A DNA stretch of 19,685 nucleotides. It comes from Hungateiclostridiaceae bacterium UBA1305 (lineage in GTDB: Bacteria > Bacillota > Clostridia > Acetivibrionales > DTU013). The position numbers and the translations under genes were made by a program. Positions 6,803-13,935 of this stretch are shown piece after piece. The notes under the pieces were generated by a model. That model did not search any database. It saw only the letters and a program-made list of their open reading frames with translations, and was not told the DNA's origin. Position 1 is the stretch's first letter; each line of letters begins with the position of its first letter. The DNA is taken from assembly GCA_002307275.1 (NCBI GenBank), contig DBTX01000043.1:1-19685 (forward strand). The letters are read 5' to 3'.

Positions 6803-9800
6803 ATGTTTGATTTTGTGAAAAAGTTACTTGCTTGCGCACTAACTTTAATATGCCTGCTATGTTGGAGCGAGGTATCATATCCGATTACGGCAAACGCCGC
6901 TAACGTACAGGAAAAAAATCAAAATACGGCGGTTTTCCAGGCAGGAGAAGGCGGACAGTGGATGCTGAATCTGTGGTTTCAGTTGGACCAGCAGAATAAT
7001 GGAGCGCATTTTGAACAATGGAAGGGAAATAACGGACTGCATCTTGGGCAGCGGATTGGATCCGCAAATGATCAATTGGCATTAACTTACTTCATCTTTC
7101 AAATAGCAGATATTTTGGATGCAGATGAGAATACCATTATTGATAAATTACGTAATGGCAGTACCCCTGCTGAAATCGCCAAAAGTTATAATGTTGATGA
7201 ATCCACTCTTTTGAAAAAATTAACAGATCTCATTCACGATGAAATCGATGATGCGGCAGTAAACGGTACTATCACTGCAACGCAGGTTACAGTAATAGAA
7301 AGTAAAATAGCTGAATGCCTGAAGCAGGTTGTAGCAGGTAAACTTAACGGGAGTATCAAGTCAGATGTTTTGGACGCACCGGACGATCTTGAAGCCACCG
7401 CCGAAAGTAACAGTGAAATAGTACTGGAGTGGAATTATGTAAACGGTGCGACATCCTACTATATTTTCAGGTCAAAGTCCAAATCCGGAACTTACGCAAA
7501 AATCAATACTGTCAGTGCAACAAGCTATACCGATAATAATTTAACTGGTAATACATCCTACTACTATAAAGTTCAGGCTTATTCAAGCAAAGGTACAGGC
7601 ACATATTCTTCCGTGGCTTACGCTACTACATTTGGCAATTCAGTAAGCAATACCGACACACCGGCCAAACTTACCGCTACGGCTGGAAGCGGAGGCAAAA
7701 TAATACTTGACTGGAATGCCGCAAGTGATGCAACCTCCTATTATGTTTACAGATCAACGTCGTATTCCGGAATTTATGTGAAAATAGATACCGTTTTAAC
7801 TACAGGCTATATAGACAATGATTTGACAAATAATACTATCTACTATTATAAGGTTAAAATTCATAACAGCACAGGTACCCATGGCTTTTCTTCCGCAGTC
7901 AGCGCTATGGCCGGTGCACTGGTGCCGCCGGGTGGCCTTGAAGCTACCGCCGTAAGCAGAAGTGAAATAGCACTGGAGTGGAATTATGTAAGCGGTGCGA
8001 CATCTTACTACATTTACAGAACAACATCCAATTCCGGCGCTTATACAAAAATCGGTACCGTTACAGCCACGAACTATACTGATAAAGGTTTGACGAATAA
8101 TGCTACCTGTTATTATAAAGTTCAGGCTCATAACAGCACCTATACAAGCAAATCTTCTTCGGTGGCTTATGCTGCTGTAAATAACAATACTTTTAATGAT
8201 TTGGCTGCACCGGGTAATCTCAGCGCTGCAGCCGAAAATGATAGTGAAATTTCACTTAAATGGAATTCTGTAAGTGGTGCGACATCTTATTATATCTACA
8301 GATCAACCTCATCTTCCGGAATTTATGTAAAAATTGATGCTGTAAAGACTACAAGCTATAAAGACAAATATTTGTCAGATAATTCTACTTACTATTACAG
8401 GGTAAAAGCCCGAAGCAATTCTGCTGTCGGTAAATATTCATCAATAGTAAAAGCTGCCACTGAAGACGGTGATCTGGCTGTGCCGGATGGTCTTACCGCA
8501 GCAGTATCAGGTTCTTCCATAATACTGGACTGGAATCCGGTAGTTGGTGCAACATCCTATTACGTTTACAGAGCAACCTCTTATTCCGGGACTTATTCAA
8601 AAATAGTTGCCGCTACGGCAACAAGCCATATCGACTCCGGTCTGCCGGCAAATACAACCTATTACTATAAAGTAAAGGCTTATGGCAGCTCGGATACCAG
8701 TGAGTATTCATCAATAGTCAATGCTGCTACTAAAGCGAATACTTTGACTGCACCGATCAACTTTTCCGCATCAGCGATAAGTTCCTCCATAATCTCACTT
8801 TACTGGGATTCTGTAAAGGATGCAACGTTATATTATGTTTACAGGTCGGTATCCTATTCCGGAACTTACACGTTAACAGGCACTACTTCAGTTGTAAACT
8901 ATGTGGACTCCGGCTTAACGGCAAATGTGACCTACTACTATGTGGTAAAGGCTTATAACGGCTCGTATACCAGTGACAGTTCACTCATTGTGAATGCTAC
9001 GACGACAAGCAGCTCCAGCGGCGATCTGGATGAACCGGATGACCTTACCGCAACAGCTAAGAGTTCCTCTAAAATATCATTGGATTGGGATTCGGTAAGT
9101 AACGCAACGTCCTATTATGTTTACAGATCGACCTCCAAATCCGGGTCTTACTCCAAAATAGATACCGTTACAGCTTCAAGTTTTACAGATACAGGCCTGT
9201 CGGATGATGAAACCTACTATTACAAGGTAAAGGCTCATAACAGCTCGGATACCAGCGATTATTCCTCTATAGCCCATGCCACCACAGGTGACGACTCTGA
9301 CGACTCTGACGATTCCGACAGCGATCTGGATGCACCGGATGACCTTACCGCAACAGCTGAGAGTTCCTCCGAAATATCATTGGATTGGGATTCCGTAAGT
9401 GATGCGACCTCCTATTATGTGTACAGATCGACATCCTCATCCGGGTCTTACTCCAAAATAGACACCGTTACATCTTCGAGTTATACAGATACCGGCCTGT
9501 CGGAGGATACGACCTACTACTATAAGGTAAAGGCTCATAATAGCTCGGATACCAGCGAGTATTCATCTATTGACTCCGCTACCACGGATGATGACTCTGA
9601 CAGTGATCTGGATTCGCCGGATGACCTTACCGCCACAGCCAAAAGCTCCTCCAAAATATCATTGGATTGGGATTCGGTAAGCGGCGCTACATCTTATTAT
9701 GTTTACAGAGCGACCTCCAAAGCCGGGACTTATTCCAAGATTGATACCGTTACATCTTCGAGTTATTCGGATACCGGTCTTTCGGATGATACGACCTACT

Positions 9801-9874
9801 ACTATAAGGTAAAAGCGCATAACAGCTCGGATACCAGTGAGTATTCATCTGTTGCGCATGCCACAACAGATTAA
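6803..9874 (+). CDS. Secreted protein with helical N-terminal domain and nine fibronectin type III repeats
   Basis: The gene encodes 1023 residues. ATG 6803 follows AGAGGTG at 6792-6798; an upstream in-frame TTG precedes that site and is unlikely. Residues 1-33 are a signal peptide ending ANAA. Residues about 95-180 are helical (LTYFIFQIADILDADENTII, STPAEIAKSYNVDESTLLKK, NGTITATQVTVIESKIAECL) and resemble small domains with an 'AeiA..nGvd...l' pattern seen in other secreted Gram-positive proteins; function unknown. Residues 192-1023 are nine fibronectin III domains with core LDWDSVS-ATSYYVYRSTS-SG-Y-KI and TYYYKVKAHNSSDTS. Linkers in front of repeats 8 and 9 are acidic Asp-Ser runs (residues near 830 and 930). 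No LPXTG, SLH, dockerin, choline-binding or enzyme domain is visible; the protein stops with the ninth repeat. It is probably an extracellular spacer or adhesin (inference). Confidence 0.85.
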   Translation: MFDFVKKLLACALTLICLLCWSEVSYPITANAANVQEKNQNTAVFQAGEGGQWMLNLWFQLDQQNNGAHFEQWKGNNGLHLGQRIGSANDQLALTYFIFQIADILDADENTIIDKLRNGSTPAEIAKSYNVDESTLLKKLTDLIHDEIDDAAVNGTITATQVTVIESKIAECLKQVVAGKLNGSIKSDVLDAPDDLEATAESNSEIVLEWNYVNGATSYYIFRSKSKSGTYAKINTVSATSYTDNNLTGNTSYYYKVQAYSSKGTGTYSSVAYATTFGNSVSNTDTPAKLTATAGSGGKIILDWNAASDATSYYVYRSTSYSGIYVKIDTVLTTGYIDNDLTNNTIYYYKVKIHNSTGTHGFSSAVSAMAGALVPPGGLEATAVSRSEIALEWNYVSGATSYYIYRTTSNSGAYTKIGTVTATNYTDKGLTNNATCYYKVQAHNSTYTSKSSSVAYAAVNNNTFNDLAAPGNLSAAAENDSEISLKWNSVSGATSYYIYRSTSSSGIYVKIDAVKTTSYKDKYLSDNSTYYYRVKARSNSAVGKYSSIVKAATEDGDLAVPDGLTAAVSGSSIILDWNPVVGATSYYVYRATSYSGTYSKIVAATATSHIDSGLPANTTYYYKVKAYGSSDTSEYSSIVNAATKANTLTAPINFSASAISSSIISLYWDSVKDATLYYVYRSVSYSGTYTLTGTTSVVNYVDSGLTANVTYYYVVKAYNGSYTSDSSLIVNATTTSSSSGDLDEPDDLTATAKSSSKISLDWDSVSNATSYYVYRSTSKSGSYSKIDTVTASSFTDTGLSDDETYYYKVKAHNSSDTSDYSSIAHATTGDDSDDSDDSDSDLDAPDDLTATAESSSEISLDWDSVSDATSYYVYRSTSSSGSYSKIDTVTSSSYTDTGLSEDTTYYYKVKAHNSSDTSEYSSIDSATTDDDSDSDLDSPDDLTATAKSSSKISLDWDSVSGATSYYVYRATSKAGTYSKIDTVTSSSYSDTGLSDDTTYYYKVKAHNSSDTSEYSSVAHATTD
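7376..9871 (+). repeat. Array of nine FN3-coding repeats
   Basis: There are nine units of about 260-300 bp, from residue 192 of the protein to its end. The last three are much more alike than the first six: GATCTGGAT starts them at 9023, 9323 and 9605, that is 300 and 282 bp apart. The 18-bp difference is six Asp/Ser codons in the linker. This pattern points to recent duplication at the 3' end. Confidence 0.85.
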
Positions 9875-9925
9875 GATAATGTAAAAAGACCCATTCTTAA
9901 GCTTTTCTATATGCCTTAAGGAAGC

Positions 9926-10813
9926 CTACTTTCCTCTTGACGAAGCCAGGCCAAGCATACTGCCTGCGGCGCCAAGCACCAAGCCTGCGGACAAAATAAC
10001 CGCAGCCATTCCTGAAGCGACCGATTGCGCGGGCGGCAGAGGGATGAAGGGCAGAGGACCGGCAATTTGCGAATATACCTGCTTCAGTACAAATACGGAC
10101 AGTACTGTTGCCAGGATCGCGCCTCCCAGTGTGAGTAACAGGCCTTGAAGAATAAACGGGAATGCAATAAAAGGCCATGGTGCGCCCAGCAATCCGAGAG
10201 TGTTAATCTGCTCCCTGTTGTCGCGAACTGCCAGCCGGACAATATGGGATATGATGACCAGTGTCGAGATACCCGCGGCTGCCAGAACCAGATAGCCGAT
10301 CAGCAGAAACAGGCGGGTCAGACTGTTGATTCGGTCAAGAACATCCCTGTTATCGCGGACGTAGCTGATCCCTGGCATGTTATCCAATTCTTTCAGGATG
10401 CGATCAACAGAATCCAGATCAATATTGATTTCTATATATGCTGTGAACGGATTTTCATCGAATACGTTCAGAATTTGCGCGTCCTTACCTAGTATTTTTT
10501 CCATATTACCGTAGGCTTCTTTTTCATCTACCAGCCTGGAGTCCTTAACTCCACTGATCCTGCCGACGCTTCCGACCAGACTTGTTTCTTCTTCCGGACT
10601 GACATCCCTGTCAAAATAGGCACTGATTTCAGCCTCTCCCCTGATTGCCTCCGATATTTCCGTCATAATCCACCAGCCAGAAATCACCATAGCCAGAATA
10701 AAAAAAATCAGACCCGTGCTCAAAAGAGACAGAATATTGGATATCAGGCTCAGTCGGACCATTGTGAACGTTTCTTTGAAAAAGTATCCCGCATTTGTAA
10801 AAATTTTAGTCAT
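9926..10813 (-). CDS. ftsX: Cell-division ABC transporter, membrane subunit FtsX
   Basis: The gene encodes 295 residues, the usual length. I start at ATG 10813 (MTKIFTNAGYFF), which has GAGGGG four bases upstream; the frame extends to a TTG at 10825 that overlaps the end of ftsE. Topology is typical: one membrane helix near 24-46, an extracellular domain about 50-165 (ISAYFDRDVSPEEE, DENPFTAYIEI, NMPGISYVRD), then three C-terminal helices with RDNREQINTLGLLGAPW between the first two, the segment that couples to FtsE. FtsX passes the ATPase signal across the membrane to a secreted partner that controls peptidoglycan hydrolysis at division or elongation sites. It is the last gene of the unit; the upstream coiled-coil protein is the likely partner of its extracellular domain. 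Confidence 0.93.
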   Translation of the reverse strand: MTKIFTNAGYFFKETFTMVRLSLISNILSLLSTGLIFFILAMVISGWWIMTEISEAIRGEAEISAYFDRDVSPEEETSLVGSVGRISGVKDSRLVDEKEAYGNMEKILGKDAQILNVFDENPFTAYIEINIDLDSVDRILKELDNMPGISYVRDNRDVLDRINSLTRLFLLIGYLVLAAAGISTLVIISHIVRLAVRDNREQINTLGLLGAPWPFIAFPFILQGLLLTLGGAILATVLSVFVLKQVYSQIAGPLPFIPLPPAQSVASGMAAVILSAGLVLGAAGSMLGLASSRGK

Positions 10814-10821
10814 TTTACCCC

Positions 10822-11487
10822 TCAAGCTTCCTCCTGCTTCATAATTCCACCGTCCATTGTGATGTGCCTGACATCCCCGACAGCACCTATCAAATGAGTT
10901 GCATGGGTTGTAATGATAACGGTTGTGTCCTGATTTCTGAAAGAATCCAGCAATTTGAGAATATTTACTGCATTTTCCCTGTCCAGATTGCCGGTAGGCT
11001 CATCCGCCAGAATCAATAAGGGCTTTCTGACGACCGCTCTGGCAATGGCTACTCTCTGACGTTCACCCCAGGATAGATTGTCCACGTTGGAAGAAACCTT
11101 GTGTTCAAGCCCCACTCTGCTCAAAGCATGATAGGCGTCTTCTTTCATCTGCTTTTGGGGAATGTCCAGAAAGCGCATGCCGAGGATAACATTTTCCAAA
11201 GCCGTTCTCCCATCCATCAGCCTGAATTCCTGGAAAACCGGCCCGATTTTTGCCCTGAGCCGCCGGATCCCCTCGTTTCGCCCTTTTACTATTTGCTGGC
11301 CAAGAACGGTCAGATTGCCCTGCGATGGAAATTCAATTCCCATAAGCAACTTCAGCAGGCTCGTTTTCCCTGAGCCGCTCCGCCCCGTCACATATACGAG
11401 AGTACCGTCTTCTATTTTCAGATTGATTTCCTTCAAAGCTTCCGTACCGTCGGGGTATCGAAAGCCAACCTCTTCCGCCTGAATCAT
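10822..11487 (-). CDS. ftsE: Cell-division ABC transporter, ATPase subunit FtsE
   Basis: The gene encodes 221 residues, full length. Walker A is GRSGSGKT (35-42), the Q-loop Gln is at 86 (VFQEF), the signature is LSWGERQRVAIARA (138-151), Walker B is LLILADEPTGNLD (157-169) and the switch His is 195. The signature reads LSWGE rather than LSGGE/Q; the first glycine is Trp, while the Ser and second Gly that touch ATP are kept. ATG 11487 is preceded by GGAGGGACGG. FtsE dimerises on the inner face of the membrane and drives FtsX; ATP hydrolysis is relayed to cell-wall hydrolases or their activators. Its stop is nine bases before the ftsX ATG, so the two are translationally coupled. An 82-bp gap separates it from the coiled-coil gene. 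Confidence 0.93.
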   Translation of the reverse strand: MIQAEEVGFRYPDGTEALKEINLKIEDGTLVYVTGRSGSGKTSLLKLLMGIEFPSQGNLTVLGQQIVKGRNEGIRRLRAKIGPVFQEFRLMDGRTALENVILGMRFLDIPQKQMKEDAYHALSRVGLEHKVSSNVDNLSWGERQRVAIARAVVRKPLLILADEPTGNLDRENAVNILKLLDSFRNQDTTVIITTHATHLIGAVGDVRHITMDGGIMKQEEA

Positions 11488-11569
11488 TTTAACCGTCCCT
11501 CCGCCGACCGGTGTCCGGCATACCGGCCCAATGCATTCTTCGCACTGTGGTCGTAACCGTTCCGGCTGC

Positions 11570-12790
11570 TTATAATGAAACCTTTAAAAATCCGTCCCCC
11601 GTATCGGCGGATTTCAACTTGGCGCCCTGTAACTGCGACTTCAAGTCCAGCTTTATGCTGTAGTTCTCCGACAACTCCGCAGCAGTACCTTTTTCCAGAG
11701 GCATTCCGAAAAAGGTTCCGCCCTCCGGTTTAAAAGCAAGGCAATAGTCATCCGCTATTACAAATTTGCCTGTCAGTGTGAGGCTGCTTTCCGGGAACTC
11801 CAAGGTTACCTTCTCCTTTGAAAACATAAATCTTATGCCATTCAGCTTGGGATCGCCGGTTAGCAGGCTGTTTATGGCCGTATCGCTTATCGAAACCTCC
11901 ATGCCGGAGAAGCTGAATGAAATTTTAAGCATATCCGGAGGCAGGTTCACTTTCCCGGTGAACTCCGCAAACTCTTTTGCCGTTTCTTCATAGACAGGCT
12001 TTATTCCATTCCAGGCTTGCTGAATCCCGTTCAGCTCCCCTTGATAACGGACTCTTTCATTTTGCAGCGAAGCAAGATAATTTTCCATATCCTCTTTCAA
12101 CTTCTTCTCGTCGGCAAGGTCCTGTTCCAACTGCTTCCTGTTATTCTGCAGCAATGCCAGTTCTTCGGTTAGCTTCTCCTGCTCTTTTCCCTGCTTCTCC
12201 CTGTCTTCGTTGATACGATCCATGAGATCTCCCGTATTATGGGCAAGATCCCTCAACAGGTTGATCCGTGACAGGAGATCCGGCAGGCTGTCCGACTGGA
12301 ACAAGATCTCCAGATAAGATCCCGGTCCCATCCTCTGATAGCTTTGCAGTACCAGTTTCAGGCTTTCCTGTTCCTTTTCGAATTCGGCTTTGTCCTGTTC
12401 GATCAACTTTTTCAAACTGTCAATCCGCACTTGCGCTTTCCCGATATCACCGGAAGCGGCCTGTACCTTTTTTCCCGTTTCCTCAATCTTCTGAGCCTGC
12501 GTAAAAAGCTTTTGAAGGGTCTCCGTTTCTTTCTCCGAGACACCCGCTGCCTTGTCCTTCAGATTGGAAAGCATTGTTTCCGGCCCGGCAGGCGTATTGG
12601 CAGTGGCTTCCATGACAGTCGCGGCCAACGTGCCTGTTTTCGATGATACTTTGACTGCGGCACTCGCGCCAGAGGCGCCGAACGAATAGAACTGCAATAG
12701 GACGATGACAGCCAGAATAGCGGGAAGTATGCACTTATATGATTTTTTTATGTATTTTTTGCTCTTTATATTTTTACACTCCCTGTACAT
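11570..12790 (-). CDS. Secreted PcsB/CwlO-like coiled-coil protein lacking a hydrolase domain, putative FtsEX partner
   Basis: The gene encodes 406 residues. After a basic N-terminus, residues 18-44 are a signal peptide (LPAILAVIVLLQFYSFGASG). Residues about 84-270 are long coiled coil with a break at GPGSYLEILFQSDSLPDLLS and RINLLRDLA (156-183), the motif seen in the N-terminal domains of PcsB, CwlO and related FtsX-dependent hydrolases. Those end in CHAP, NlpC/P60 or M23 domains; here none is present. Instead residues 283-406 form a beta-rich domain (MEVSISDTAINSLL, VTLEFPESSLTLTGKFVI, YSIKLDLKS) recalling YpmS/DUF2993-type ligand-binding folds (tentative). It may regulate separate hydrolases, as EnvC does. 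The ATG follows the rplY stop by one base with a weak ribosome site, so coupling is likely. ftsE and ftsX follow. Confidence 0.78.
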   Translation of the reverse strand: MYRECKNIKSKKYIKKSYKCILPAILAVIVLLQFYSFGASGASAAVKVSSKTGTLAATVMEATANTPAGPETMLSNLKDKAAGVSEKETETLQKLFTQAQKIEETGKKVQAASGDIGKAQVRIDSLKKLIEQDKAEFEKEQESLKLVLQSYQRMGPGSYLEILFQSDSLPDLLSRINLLRDLAHNTGDLMDRINEDREKQGKEQEKLTEELALLQNNRKQLEQDLADEKKLKEDMENYLASLQNERVRYQGELNGIQQAWNGIKPVYEETAKEFAEFTGKVNLPPDMLKISFSFSGMEVSISDTAINSLLTGDPKLNGIRFMFSKEKVTLEFPESSLTLTGKFVIADDYCLAFKPEGGTFFGMPLEKGTAAELSENYSIKLDLKSQLQGAKLKSADTGDGFLKVSL

Positions 12791-12791
12791 G

Positions 12792-13397
12792 CTACTTTTC
12801 TACCGCTTTTACCTCTGCCGTTTTTACTTCTGCTTCAGTTTCTTCCGCTTCAATTACTACCTTTATCTTATGAACGGCAGCCAGATTTTCGCTGCTATTA
12901 TGTATTTCAATCTCTTTATCAAGCTTCAGATCACCACACGTAATCTGTGTACCTGCTTTCAGGTCTGCCACACTCAGCTTAACGAATTCGGGAATATTCT
13001 CGATGTTCCCTGATAACTCAACTTCCTGCCTGTATATCTCCAGAATCAGTTTATTCTGCTCCAATTCGGATATGCCTTCAAAGATAACCGGCACCTTCAT
13101 TTTGACAATATCCTTGCTGGATACATACTGAATATCCATATGAATGATCTTGCTCGAAAGAGGATCTTTTTGTAACTCCTTAATAAACGCAAGATGTTTT
13201 TTACCGTCAAGAACAGTCTGCAGCTTTGCCCTGTCTCCATGGTTTCTGATGATACTTAAAATGTCGGAATATTTGATCTTAACCTTTAGGTTTTCCTTCA
13301 TTTCTCTTCCGTAGATAACACCCGGGAGATAGCCGTCTTTCCTGACTTTTTGAGGCTTTTCTTCACTTTTTTCCACAACCAGCTGAGCAATACTCAT
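12792..13397 (-). CDS. rplY: 50S ribosomal protein L25 / general stress protein Ctc
   Basis: The gene encodes 201 residues starting MSIAQLVVEKSEE; ATG 13397 has AAGGAG just upstream, so I reject the 16-codon N-terminal extension. Residues 1-90 are the 5S-rRNA-binding L25 domain (KVRKDGYLPGVIYGREMKEN; LQKDPLSSKIIHMDIQYVSS), and 95-185 the TL5 C-terminal domain (VKMKVPVIFEGISELE, LSGNIENIPEFVKLSVADLK). The tail is Glu/Ala/Val-rich (EETEAEVKTAEVKAVEK). The protein binds 5S rRNA at the central protuberance of the large subunit; the Bacillus form, Ctc, is stress-induced. It is the first gene of the unit with the coiled-coil gene and ftsEX, and its stop is one base from the next ATG. Confidence 0.92.
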   Translation of the reverse strand: MSIAQLVVEKSEEKPQKVRKDGYLPGVIYGREMKENLKVKIKYSDILSIIRNHGDRAKLQTVLDGKKHLAFIKELQKDPLSSKIIHMDIQYVSSKDIVKMKVPVIFEGISELEQNKLILEIYRQEVELSGNIENIPEFVKLSVADLKAGTQITCGDLKLDKEIEIHNSSENLAAVHKIKVVIEAEETEAEVKTAEVKAVEK

Positions 13398-13935
13398 ATA
13401 AAAGACTCCTTTATAGTTTTTTGTCTTAAGCATACTCCTTGTCAATCAAAAACTAAAATCTCATTTCTGTTGCGTGTGCTGCAAATGTCCATATATCCCG
13501 GGTCTACCGGACAGTAAATGGCGCTTGGTAAAATATGCTTCCGATTGCTTCCATATTCACGGAAATACACGTGGCTCCCAGACAATTAACTATATTGCAG
13601 CACTTGAAAGTTCAAATATAACCAATAATAATTAATCCAATAGCTTTCTTGTTGGTCAGGAACAGGGCCGGAATGAGTAATACCAAGCTAAGAACTAAGG
13701 CCAACATGAAACCATCGTGATAATCAGTGGTCATGAGTGGAATCGTTGGTACTTAACCCTGCATTGAAAGACTGACAACCGTTGCAAGCACTGCTGAGCC
13801 AAACGCACCCTCAATATTTTGCATGAGCCGGGTTCCGACACTGGCTTGCGCAATTTCCTGCTTGACCATGCCAGTGTATGCATCAGTCATCATTTGAATT
13901 CAAGCGCCTTCCAAGGCTTATAATATGTGAAGGGA
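13398..13935. other. Intergenic region between nrdJ and rplY
   Basis: This 538-bp gap holds the transporter remnant at 13612-13893. A stem with one bulge (AAGCGCCTT 13902-13910 with AAGGCTT 13913-13919) lies 17 bases beyond the nrdJ stop and may end nrdJ transcription, though no T run follows. TTGACA on the - strand (+ strand 13440-13445) could be the -35 of rplY, but no -10 sits at the right distance. The remainder, 13446-13611, shows nothing coding. Confidence 0.4.
13612..13893 (-). pseudogene. C-terminal remnant of a DHA2-family (EmrB/QacA-like) multidrug exporter
   Basis: Read on the - strand from 13893, the frame gives MTDAYTGMVKQEIAQASVGT, then RLMQNIEGAFGSAVLATVVS and a TAA at 13753-13755. 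In the same frame it continues beyond that stop with DYHDGFMLALVLSLVLLIPA and LFLTNKKAIG, ending at TGA 13612-13614. These are the loop and last membrane segments of 14-helix major-facilitator drug exporters: the 'A...Gtrl.QniGgAfGsAvLAT' block and the final helix. Upstream of 13893 the frame meets a stop at once (TGA, 13900-13902) and no earlier helices are present. It is therefore a decayed 3' scrap of about 90 codons carrying at least one nonsense codon, lying between nrdJ and rplY. Confidence 0.82.

Noticed and set aside
9023..9871. Regularly spaced DNA repeats that could suggest an array
   Set aside because: They are in-frame FN3 codons with 280-300 bp period, not short CRISPR repeats with unique spacers.
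13476..13603. Inverted repeat GTGCTGCAA / TTGCAGCAC about 110 bp apart
   Set aside because: Nine bases in an AT-rich gap may be chance; no flanking target duplication supports a small mobile element.
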